Below, one piece after another: positions 12,530 through 23,780 of a DNA stretch of 64,000 nucleotides (position 1 is its first letter; each line of letters opens with the position of its first letter). The DNA comes from Antedon mediterranea (taxonomy: Eukaryota > Echinodermata > Crinoidea > Comatulida > Antedonidae). Position numbers and translations under genes: made by a program. The notes under the pieces were generated by a model. That model ran no database searches. It worked only from the letters and a program-made list of their open reading frames with translations, and was not told the origin of the DNA. Location of the stretch: positions 34,053,304 through 34,117,303 of the forward strand of contig NC_092671.1 in NCBI RefSeq assembly GCF_964355755.1. Direction: 5' to 3'.

Positions 12530-12962
12530 TGACCCTAATTATCTCAAAAACCATCAAGTATTTTGTATAAGAATGTATTAAACACGAATATAAACACGAC
12601 CACAAAGATTCAGAATAATATATTCGATTGGTCTTTGGGGTCAAGGTCAAAGGTCATTCCAGTATGACATCTAAAATATGCTAGTTATCTCCTAATCCAT
12701 AAGGTATTTTGTATAAGAATGTATTAAACACGAATATAAACATGACTCCAACAATTCAGAATAAAATATTTTAATTTTCTTTGGGGTCAAGGTCAAAGGT
12801 CATTCCAATACGCCATCAAAGATATGCTAATATCTCTTAATCCAATAGGTATTTTGAATAAGAATGTACAGGTACAAATATAAACATGATCCTTAAGATT
12901 CAAAATACCACAATTTATTTTTCATCTTACCCTGGGGTGACTGGGTCAAAGGTCAAAACATT
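12530..12962 (+). repeat. About 146-bp tandem repeat containing AGGTCAAAGGTCA
   Basis: Three diverged units, each with GTATTTTG-ATAAGAATGTA, AATATAAACA and a GGTCAAGGTCAAAGGTC block (about 12637-12660, 12783-12806 and 12937-12960). The spacing between the first two blocks is about 146 bp. It lies just 5' of the duplicated gene segment. Confidence 0.8.
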
Positions 12963-13817
12963 CAAATTATCTTTTAAATCAATTTACATAGTAGTCTTAC
13001 TACTAAAAACGTAGTACAAAAAAGTATTACATTCAGTTTAATTCATTAATTTCTATAATAAGTAATTTTCAGATTACAGATGCTGACGATTACATAACTG
13101 AACTTAGATCGTGTGGTTTTTTGGTCACAATCAATCTACTCGCATACCACTGAAAATTCTGTGTCAAACCAGAAACAGTTTTCACCACCTATATTATTTT
13201 ATTGTTGGAACTCACAGAGAAAGTCTGCCAGGCAATGAGGAAGAAAGACAAGCTCTTGTGAGTATCATACTAACACTATATACAGCCAAAAAAAGAATTC
13301 AAAATGTGTGAATGCTGTACTGTTATACTGTAATAAGTTGAACAGTTATACATTATAATAATATTTGATTTTAAATATAAACCAAATAGTTAAACAACAA
13401 CAAAAAACATCCATTTTTATATCTTTGTAGACAGAAGAAAAGTTTTTACTGAGAAAGAAGGCATTTAAGAAAAAAACATATGAAGATCATGTTGTGGTAA
13501 AGTATTATGCCATTGATAATAGCGTCAGATCACCATTGTTGGATAAATCCATTGTTGAGCTTAGAGGTAGCTAAGAATGAACCATATATGGGAGAGAAGA
13601 TGCCATTAAAATGGTTGAATTTCTTGCATGAAATTGAACAATTACGTGCACAGAATGAACACTCAATTAACTTCAAGCAGGCAAGTAATATGATGATTGT
13701 GATGGTGTTTTTTTATTTGCATTACATGGTTGATTGTTTATATAATTATCTATTTTTAATCGGAAATGTTTATTTACTTTCATTTTCAATCATATTTATG
13801 ACAAGAAAAGGTTGTTT

Positions 13818-14620
13818 TTAGTCGCGTGGACGCGACTCTATAGTTCAGTATGTCGGTCGGTCGGTCTGTCTGTCGGTCTGTCGGTCTATCTACTGTCAGT
13901 CCGGTATCACTATGCGTTTTATTGCTTTTCTGTACTTTTTGAACTGTTTTGATGTCAACATGTGGGCATTTACGTGAAATTGTGGACCTCCTATTGTGAA
14001 TGACGTTAGAGTTGCGCAACGTAATTTACGCGCGATTTAACGATTTTCTCGTATTTAACATAGGTCAAAAACCAAATAACATTTTAATTGAAACTTTGCA
14101 AAAGTTTAATTTATATCAGGCGCTAACTTTCTGTTGAAAAAAAAAATGTGTGTTTTACACAAAGTTACGCGCGCACGCGCATTTAAAATTTTAAAATGCG
14201 CAAAATTAATTTTTAATCAACTTTCTACGCGTTTTTTGTCATTTTGAGCATGTCAAAAATTTCCATACGCGCGCAAATTTTTACGCGCGCGGTGCGCACG
14301 TAGCGTTAAATACATACTTTTTTCGCGTGATTTGTGTTTTTGCAGCTTTTTCTAATAATTTTACCAACTTTTAAACAATTTCGACTTAAAATTACGTCAT
14401 ACGAGCACGTCGAATTGAGTAATTTGCGCACGTTTTTGATGAAAAAGTCAAAAAATTCATAAAATTTATGCCTTTTTAGTCGTGTGGACGCGACTCTATA
14501 GTTCACTATGCCGGTCGGTCTGTCGGTCTGTCGGTCTGTCTGTCGGTCTGTCGGTCTTTCTGTCGGTCCGGTATCACTATGCATTGTAGCACGCGACTTA
14601 ATGGCTGTTGGCCTTGTTTT
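13818..14620 (+). repeat. CGCGACT-hairpin repeat, long form, intronic
   Basis: Two modules begin with AGTCGCG-TGGA-CGCGACT (13820s) or AGTCGTGTGGACGCGACT (14478 on). Each is followed by CTATAGTTCA, a (CGGT/CTGT)n run and GGTATCACTATGC. Between them lies CpG-rich sequence (TTACGCGCGATTTAACG). The downstream gene copy lacks all of it at the same intron position, so it is an insertion. Confidence 0.75.
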
Positions 14621-16414
14621 TTATCTATTTAATTTGAAATACCAGGCAACCAAAATCTCATCCAAGTGTCATATCAACACAAATATTCAGTTATTTGCTA
14701 TGTTACATTTTCATCAGGACATTGGTAACATCGTTTAATACGGAGAAAGAGACACACCAGATAGCGCCCTTAATGACATCATCATTATAATACCGCCAGT
14801 GGTTGATTTACATATTCAGGCTAGTTATAACAGTGAAGAATCCTTCAGATCAAGTATGAGTTTTATTTTATTTTGTTAGTTTATTCGACAGGTTTATTTT
14901 ACTTACGTTTACTAATTTAAAACCATAGTGATGAAGATAATTAAAAATTATTTGAAACTCGGTAAATCAACAATATGATTTTATTTCCAGATATTGAACA
15001 ATTCAAAAGTGTTAAGAACTGCTGGCACATACTAAACTAGTTGCTGTATTACTTGTTTTTGTAGTGGGCAGAGTTTAGAAGCTCTTGGGAAAAACTTGAT
15101 GAAGAAGGTCTCCTGGAAGAGAGACTACTTAGACGTATGTGGCAAGAATTTCTTGAGAAATTTGAAGAATTGTTACAGCTAATACAGAAATTTGACTTGA
15201 TATGTGTTAAGACTCAGTCTACTCTGTAGAAAAAGATTTTTAACTTTTTTTTCGTTACTTAATCAAGTAGTTTTGTTTGTTGTTTTTTTCATCTTATAAC
15301 TTGTATGTAACAATCTTAAACCTTAATTAAAACCTATAAGAAACATTAATTTCAAATTCTTTTTAAAAGACAACAGGTACTAAAAGGGATCGTCTCTTTT
15401 ATGTGCCCATCACTGCTGATGAAGAATGAAGGTGATGAGATGGTATCACTTGATAAACTGGCAAAGTCAACTAATACTGCGGTATTCTATGTTGACTTTG
15501 ATGGTTTTCTACCTGAAGACTGTACTATCGACTCGTAGTAAGAATTGTACATTGGTCACAACAAAGGTCACATGATAAGGGTTATAATCCTAAACTCTTT
15601 TACCAGCAGGTAAAGGTGTACATTAATCAGAACCACGATGCAATCATCAGGATCCTTCCTGTAAAAAGATCTTGTATCCAGGTAGGCTAGGAGTGTTTGG
15701 TCTTTTTTCATTGTTCTCTGCTTGTGATTAAAAAATTAAAATGCATTGACAGAGGAGTGTATTGGTATTTTAAGCCAATTAAATTTCTAATTGATACACA
15801 TTTTGTATTAATGCATTAAAAAGTAATTTAATTGATGTACATGGTTATTTTCTAAAAAGATTCATAAGTTTCTGCAGACTAGCTCAATTTAAAAATCATC
15901 CATGCTCCAATAATTGACTTTTTTATATTATATAGGTTGTTATTTACAGACTTAAAGTTGGCGGTAAACAGCTTGAACCATCCCGAAGTGTGTGCAAAGA
16001 GGCAAGTATCAAGTTCTTCTTGATTAATAAGTTTAGTCACATCGTGTTCAATTTTGAAATGTTCAAAAGAGATTATAAATTTAAAATGTATCAATAAGGG
16101 ACAATTTGAGACATTTTGTTGTGTGATATCAAATATCAGTTTGACATTAAATTTAAAAAAATATTTTTACCTTATATTGCAGATACTACAGCTTATTAAA
16201 GAAAACCTACTGGACATTGGCCACAAGTGGATGAAACGTTTTGATTTTAACGTCTGCGTCCTGTGCAACGTCTGCCCTGAGGAGAACCTTCACTTGCACA
16301 CACTTAAAGAGTGTTTAGTTTCAACACCAGGGTGTGGTCCAGACGATGGCATGGACACTTGCAAAGTCAGGCGTTTGTTTGGAAAGGACAATAGAAATCA
16401 AGGTACTACAATAA

Positions 16415-17142
16415 CAAGGCCATATATATGGCTGCAGTCGCGTGCTTAAGTTAGTGTTTACCGACCGACCAACCAACAGACAAACCGACCGAAATTGCTG
16501 AACATGTTTAAAAATGTTGAAAATATTTGATTTACATTTATATATTTTTTTATTTACACGTGCGTAGCCGGCCTATCACTTTTGACGGGCTCGTATAACG
16601 TAAATTGGAGTTGGAAAGTGAATCAAATATGATGATATTATTAAAGAAAGTTTTAAAACAGAAATCGGGCAAAACGAGTGCGTATTAACGTTTAACGTGC
16701 AGTACGCGTGCAACTGCGCACTCATTGTAATTTTTTAAACTCTTAAAATTGCCTGAAACGTACTCTAATTTCATCGAAAATAAATTTGACAATTTTCTAA
16801 ATTTTAAGCACGCGTATGTATGCGTTATATGCGCTACGCACGTAAGTGTATTGCCATATATGATGATGACCTGAAATTTATGAGTACCAAATTTTATATA
16901 AATGTGATTCATGCTTGTAAAGATATGATTACAAACGTGATTTCGTTAAATCATGCGTAGACGGCGTAATTTTTGATTGCGCACCTTAAAAAATATAACC
17001 ACATCGAGTCCTGGCCATAACGGATATTCTCTGAAAAATTGACTAAATGAAACTGATATCAAGCGAGGCCATATACAAGTTAGTGTTTACCGACCTAAAA
17101 TAGTGAGCTGTAGAGTCGCGTTGCACGCGACTAACAATGTTA
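16415..17142 (-). repeat. CGCGACT-hairpin repeat in the last intron, upstream copy
   Basis: On the minus strand it runs from TTAGTCGCGTGCAACGCGACT through the CpG-rich interior shared with Helitron-like elements B and C (GGCCATAACGGA, AATTACGCCGTC-type words) to ACGCGACTGCAGCC and a palindromic GGCCATATATATGGC. The same insertion is at 50661-51410. Confidence 0.75.
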
Positions 17143-17440
17143 AAGTATCGTCTGAAATAGAGGTAACAACGGGTCGGAAAACCTTTAATGACGTCATGTG
17201 GCAAACTCTTTCTTCTTTCCCTGGACATAATAAGCTATAATTGCTACAATTAAAATGTGCCCTTGTGTCCTAAGACAAATGGGATGGCAAACATTATAAT
17301 GGCTTCTTTATTAAACCCAGGAAAAGATTCATCCTGATAAACCAAATAATGTTTTAAAGTCCGAGTCAGCCAATTCTTTATGTAGCATATAATGTATGAA
17401 CCCAGATGGTAACCTAGTTAAGATACTGTATTCTTTTTTA

Positions 17441-18756
17441 TCTATATATAAATTTACGTAAGGGCAAAATTCGGTAAATTGCGCCTTACTTCTAGAATTT
17501 GTACTCGATGGTATATAAAGTTGGTTCGTACTTTCGGTACTGATTTTAACCACCTGATGTAACCCTGTTTACTAATTAAATTAAGTTAGATAATTAGTTA
17601 TTGACGATTAAAACGAATTTAGGTTCAACGATTTGCCCCAAATAGAGGTGTTTTCCGATCGTGGTATACACTGTCTAATGGATGTCCATCTTGAAAAATA
17701 CCCGCCACAAAAATGCGAGGAGGCTTCGCATTTTCCTATCTCCTCCTACGATAATTGTTTTTAATAGCTGAAAACCGGTTGAACAGCTAGAGTACACCAT
17801 CATAATGTTGAAGACAGGCCGATTTTCTTAAAAAAATACTATTTTGATAGATTTAATATACGTTTATACAAATGTATTGATTTGCGATGAATGGAACATC
17901 CCAATCTCTCAGTCTGCCAGAGTTTGGTTTAACACAAGTAGGTAAATTTATGAGCCCCTGGTTTAACACATACGGTAGGTAAATATATGGGCCCTTTGAG
18001 AATAAACTTGCAATACTTTGACAATACAGTAAATACCTCATTTGAATCGAAAATGTCTTACTGTGAATGTTCGTACTGTTAGATGTAATATAAAAATATA
18101 TACAAATAAACTTTATTACTGAGATTGTGGATAGGCTGTACTGTTAGATATATAAACACATTATTATATACAAATAAACTTTATACTGACAGTTCCTTCT
18201 CAACGTTTGTATTAATTAATAATTACCAAAAATATAAACATCGTAGTGGTGTATCGTGACATGTACTTTAATATTTCAATCGATTATGACAGTGACAGTT
18301 TTAACAAAGTATTATTTATTAAATTTCAAATGTTTTACTGTATTTAGAGGTATAGTATTTATAGGCCTATAAAACAAGAACAAAATATTTCGTTACTGAG
18401 TTGATAAAGAATATATTTAAAAATTGTTCCTCTTTGTACCTATCCGCTTTCCCATCCTTCAACCCTAATGTTACATACAAAACACAAATTGGGTTTCTTT
18501 AAATGAGGCCAAATCAAAAATTTGGACTCATTTTGATAAGTTTCTCCTTCGGAAGTAATTCACAGGGTGCTAATTTTAGTTGACTACATAAATCATCGTG
18601 TCTATTTATTCGTTTCTGTAAACGACAATGTATTATAGTCCTGCGGTACGTACATTTGAAATCGCCAGTTTTGCTACGCTGAAATTACTGTTTTTTCGAG
18701 AACCATCTGTGGGCACGACCTAGATGGTACGCGAGCGAAGCGAGCGTACCATCTAG
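17441..18756 (+). mobile_element. Helitron-like element H3
   Basis: It runs from TCTATATATAAATTTACG after A to CTAG before T. The terminal hairpin is perfect: AGATGGTACGC / GCGTACCATCT with loop GAGCGAAGCGA. It occupies the same intron position as H4 in the other gene copy. Confidence 0.85.
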
Positions 18757-18764
18757 TATATATA

Positions 18765-18945
18765 ATGTACGTAACGGCAAATTAAGCCTAAGTGTTGTTT
18801 TATTATTATTTGTATAATGTAAAGAGGGACTACAGCGACAGGCCCATCGGGCCTTTTGTAGTCTCTCGACTATATATATTATATGCAAACCATTGTTAAT
18901 GTTATATAATATTTTTGTCAATAAATGTTTCTTTCTTTCTTGAAC
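18765..18945 (+). mobile_element. Probable retroposon tail, upstream copy
   Basis: AATGTAAAGAGGGACTACAG, CCCATCGGGCC and a TCAATAAATGTTTCTTTCTTTC end look like the 3' end of a retroposon. The same sequence is at 52980-53165. Confidence 0.4.
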
Positions 18946-19079
18946 ATTTCTTATCATTGGCACATTCTGTGATACTGTGTGTGATACACGCTTCCTATGC
19001 TATATTACGGAGTTTGTTGATTATGCTAGACAGATTGAATGCTGTAATGTTGAGATGTACAGTACTGAACATTTTAAAA

Positions 19080-22000
19080 TCAAATCAAATCAAATCTTTA
19101 TTCGTTCCATATAAAATAAATTGTACATGGAAAAATTGTTTTCCTCGACAGAAAAATATGGTAAAACATTCATAATTACATCATACATAGAACAAATTTA
19201 CAATTTAAAAACATTAATTAAAACATCCATCAACAGTAAAACTTTAAAATATATATTGCATGTGCGCTATTATGATCTAACAATCTTTGAGTTAAAAATA
19301 TGAGTTGTATTTGGTACAAAAGACAGTCGGTGTCTTGACGTATCAGCTCTAGGAGCCCGTAACCGGCCTGACTTGTTCTTAAAAAATCTCATATGTAATG
19401 GATGTTTCTTATCTTCTAAAATTTTACTTAATTTACTTCGGACCTGTTTTTCATAAAGATATTTTAAATCATTAACCGTACAACCAATAATATTTGATGC
19501 TATATTAGTAATTCTAATGAGACATTTCTTGTGTGTTTCATTTAAATTACCGAACCAAGCAATAAAAGAGATAACCAGTACTGATTGAATAACTGTTTCA
19601 TAGAATAATTTTAAAGTACCACAGCTAACATTAAACTTATTTAGCTTTCTTAGGAAATATAACCTTTGGTGACCTTTCTTAATTATCTCGGCCGTATTTT
19701 TTTCAAAACTATGTTGATCATCAATATGTGTACCAAGATATTTGGTTTCATGAACACGTTCAATTGTCTGATCATTAACTATCAGATAACTTTTTTCATT
19801 TTTTTTTTCCTAAAATTCCTTATAATTTCTTTAGTTTTATTAAAATTAATCTTAAGGTAATTGTTATTGCACCATGACATTAATTTAACATATTCAGCCT
19901 TATACACATGATCGTCAGCATTTGTCAATAGACCAATCGGTACCATGTCATCTGCGTATTTGATTATATGACACATGCTACATGAAGATCGACATTCACT
20001 AGTATATGTTGTAAATAAACTTGGTGACCGACAATACCCCTGGGGTGCACCAGTGCTGGTCCTTCTAATCTCTGAGATAGATTTACCAACTTTAACATAC
20101 TGTAGCCGATTTGTAAGAAATCACCAACCCATAGAGCAAGGTAAGGATTAACCTTCCATTCAGACATTTTATTCATTAAAATATGAGGCTGCATCAAATT
20201 AAATGCAGATGAAAAGTCTATGAATAGCCCTCGAGCATAGGTCCCCTTCTTATCTAAATGTGAAACCACCAGGTCTAACAAGGTTATAATAGCATCATCG
20301 ACCCCTCTATTACATTGATATGCAAATTGGTTATTATCCATAAAATCACTACATTCAGACATTAGTTGACTTCTAACAATTTTCTCAAGGATCTTCATTA
20401 GAATAGATGTTAATTCCACTGGTCTGAAGTCGTTAATGAGTTTAGGGTTACACATTTTCGGAACAGGTATAATCTCAGAGACCTTCCATAGATCAGGTAC
20501 CACCCTCGTGTTCAGTGAACACTGGAAAAGCTGGCTTATTATTGGTGAAAGCTGAGAGGCACATGATATAATCAAACGCCCTGATACACCGTCCGGACCC
20601 TTTGCTTTACTAACATTTACCCTTTCCATATATTTCTTAACATCATCTACATCAATTTTTATTGCACTTTTATCATTCATTTCATTTTTTAACCCTTCAG
20701 CAGATGCAGTCATTTCACATTTAAAATTTATTTCATCAAATCTAGAATAAAAAATATTAAAATCATTTGGTTTAAAACTGTGTTCCATTTCATTATTTTT
20801 CTTCCCCATACCTGTAATTTTCCTAACTCCATTCCAGGCCTGACAGGTGTCCCGGCACTTGAATTTGTTCTCAATTTTTTCTCCATATTCTTTTTTACAT
20901 GCTTTGATTTTCTTATTTACACATTTTTTAATCTTTTTCTTTTCCATCTCGTTGCATTTGTTTTTGGATGCAATATATTTCTTAAGTAATTCCTTTCTTA
21001 CATCTTTTGTGAGCCAAGGCTTATTATTATTAAATATTCTAATTTTGTTTTTGGGTAAGATCAGATTTTGACAGAATTTTATGTATTCAACAATTGCTAC
21101 TGTAGCCTCATTTAAAGTTTCCGAAGAGTCCATAAACATATTCCAATCAGTGGCTTCATAACACCCTTTTAACTCATTAACCGTATCCTCAGACCACACT
21201 AATCTTTCTATAACAATAGGTTTCTGCTGTTTAAGTTTCTGTTTATATTTCGGAATAAGATTAATACAATTATGATCAGAATTTCCTATACCTGGTAATT
21301 TATAAGCCTTCACTAATATTCCCAAAACACTTATCTAATACATTTTCTTTTCTAATAGCACATTTAACATACTGTCTATACTCGGGTAGGAACTTCTTGT
21401 TAAAATCGCCCATCACAAAGTTTGGTGCATCTGGTGCAATCTTCTCCATCCTGCGAATAACCTCAGAGACTTTCTGTGCTGCGATCATGTCGTTAGCATT
21501 TGGGTGGATATACGCACAAGCAATATATATTCTGTTAAATTCTCTCGGAAGATAATACGGTCTCAACGAAAGTGTCAACAATTCAATGTCAACAGAACAA
21601 TATTGTTCCTTTACCGAAACATTTCTGCACCATTTATTATTCACGTACATACATACACCTCCGCCTTTAGCTTTACCGGTGCATCCCTGCTCCTATCCAT
21701 ACGAAATACGGAAAACTCATCAATACTTAACAATTCATCCGGATCAGTATTGCAAAACCATGTTTCTGATATGCATATCACACACAAATTTCGGTATTCA
21801 TTTCGATATTTACAACACGCTTGTAATTCATCCATTTTGTTTCTTAACGATCTAGCATTACCAAAAATTATCGTGGGCAGTGCCGGTTTAAATCTACTAT
21901 AGTTATTGTAATTCCTTCTTCTTACCCGTGCCTTAATACCTCCTCTGCATCCTCTCTTCCTTTTGCGTATATAGTGATTAGGAATCGCTTTAAGATCAAT

Positions 22001-23297
22001 TGGCTTTAGAGTTACATCTGGTTGTAGGCGAATTAATTCCTCTCGAGTGAAAGTCCTACGAGGGCCTGGCCCGCCTGCGATTTTTTTTTTCGTAAATAAG
22101 TTGGGGACCCCCTCATGAAACGTCACAAAATAAACATGAATAATTCATCAGTTAAATTGTCTTGTTCCGTGTGCACCCAAGCGTATAGCAACAAGAAGTG
22201 ATTACACAAGTGCGGTACGATTCTAGGCCTATCTCCGCTGTTGTTTTCATAGAAGAATAGCGGCGTTTTGTGTGGATTGTCGAAATAATCAGCCTTTAGT
22301 TTATGGTGTTTTTAATATAATTTATTACTAAAGAATTACGTGTTAAAATTATAGTTTCTATTAATACTATGGCACAATACTATTAGGCCTAATTATTAGT
22401 CTCTAAACCCATGTCTATTCTAGTAGTAGCTGTGTGGGTGTGTGTGACGTGTGTGTGTTAGGTATGACCAAAGATATAGTTACACTATCTTTGGTATGAC
22501 ACAATCTGAGTAATAAGTCAGCAAAATTAAACAATAAACATTACACAAAAATACATTTTTTATTCTCGTGGGTCAAATCTTCCCATCTCATGTGTTCATA
22601 TACGCGCATTTTTAAAGTTCCTTTGAGTACATGCATATTGTTTGATAATAAAATAGCAGAATTAAAAAAATACAGTACACAAATTATACACATTCTTTAT
22701 TCTTGTGGGTCTAAGCTTTCTTTGGGCTATGTCCAATGAATTACTACTTAGTTTAATGTCTTGCCTAGCTGTCGATTAGCCTCGACTCGACACATTTTGT
22801 GTGAAGAAGAGTGCGCGAAGGCAATCACGTGAATTGACTTAGAATCCTAGGCCTACTGTAGAAAGTATCGTATCGCAGTTGTGTAATCACTTCTTGTTGC
22901 TATACGCTTGGGTGCACACGGAACAACAAATTTAACTGATGAATTATTCATGTTTATTTTGTGACGTTTCATGAGGGCCCGCCTAGGCCTGACATTCCAT
23001 CTTGATCGTTGATTGTTGTGTTAACATTCCACACATCGCCTGCACGGCATGCAGGTTGTTGCGATATGGCGTCACGGTTCATGTTTGGGGCCTGGTGGGA
23101 TTGTATGTCCAGTATAACAGTTAAAAATATAACAAAACACGACAAAAACACAACACCCTTCACACAATAAACTCCACGGATACCACAAAAACCACAAGGC
23201 ATAGATAAAAATCCCAAATCCACTGTACAAACACAAAAAATAGATTTAAAATTGAAGACGTTCTGTCGAGGTCTGACCGCCAAGTCCGGCGCAGATA
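19080..23297 (-). mobile_element. Rex1-like LINE, degenerate, interrupted
   Basis: Coding runs on the minus strand. Endonuclease pieces are at 22067-21641 (NARSLRNKMDELQ, ISETWF) and 21650-21300 (GDFN at the catalytic motif). RT is in 21325-19964 (KGPDGVSGRL, NDFRPVELTS, GLFIDFSSAFN), and KYADDMV follows in a shifted frame at 19976. At least three frameshifts separate the frames. The 3' tail is (TTTGA)n-like at 19080-19095. A short TAAAA-type target repeat flanks it. The other gene copy at 53303 gives the uninterrupted target. The Rex1/Babar assignment is by motif style only. Confidence 0.8.
22077..22975. mobile_element. Long-TIR transposon M2 nested in the Rex1-like LINE
   Basis: It is flanked by the 9-bp duplication GGCCCGCCT (22068-22076 and 22976-22984). 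It is homologous to M1: left end GCGATTTTTTTTTT..., internal hairpin at about 22466-22494, right arm ending GTGACGTTTCATGAG. The right end lacks the outer ~35 bp present in M1. It splits the LINE coding frame between GMSGLGGP and GGPGPRRTF. Confidence 0.8.
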
Positions 23298-23427
23298 TAA
23301 AAAACAACTAAATCCTACAACCTTTTCCACTTTAACCAATAACAACCGTCAAAAACTGTATCATAAATGAAACAAAAAGCTTAGCAAATATTTGTATACT
23401 ATTATCAACCGTTTTGTATTATTTCAG

Positions 23428-23780
23428 CCTTTCAAGACACTGCTGTTCAAGGAAACTCTAATGTCCCTTGGTTTCTGCGACCTTTAATTGGAGTCTATAA
23501 AGACATTCCTTCCCCTATCCTGCCATTTCATATCATGACAGAAGTCTGCGTTCTTCTGGACCCTCCACAACCACGTGCTAATGATTGGCGTAGTGTAGCT
23601 TGTAAGGTTGGCTATGATTGTTACATTAACTACATCATGAACATGATGAACAGTCCTACTATGTGTGTAATGCATGGATTGTCTGAGAAGCGGTTATCGT
23701 TGGACGATTTTAAGGACTGTATGATTGCAATGAATCGGCATGATGTTGTAGGTTTAATTGAGAAACATCTTAACCTATAA
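23428..23780 (+). pseudogene. Intact death-domain exon of the upstream duplicate
   Basis: It is open from the splice acceptor (ATTTCAG at 23427) to TAA and differs from 53429-53781 by a handful of substitutions, for example L/W, R/G, M/I, K/E and N/K towards the C-terminus. It could still be spliced to something, but the other upstream exons are disrupted. I count it as part of the pseudogene. Confidence 0.7.

Larger units (their letters stand above)
13073..23780 (+). pseudogene. Upstream 5'-truncated duplicate of the ROCO/death-domain gene
   Basis: Exon equivalents: 13073-13257, 13431-13680, 14646-14853, 15064-15228, 15370-15681, 15936-16011, 16183-16402 and 23428-23780, in the same order as 47366-53781. 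DED and P-loop exons are absent. Damage seen: small insertions in the G4 exon shift the frame (one before ACTTAGATCG, another at CCTATATTATTTT); about 14 nt are lost near 13565; an extra C near 14794 shifts the COR exon; TAG replaces TAC at the end of the 15064 exon and its donor is lost; more frame changes follow in the 15370 exon. The Cys-cluster and death-domain exons remain open. A Helitron and a Rex1-like LINE lie in the last intron. Confidence 0.85.
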
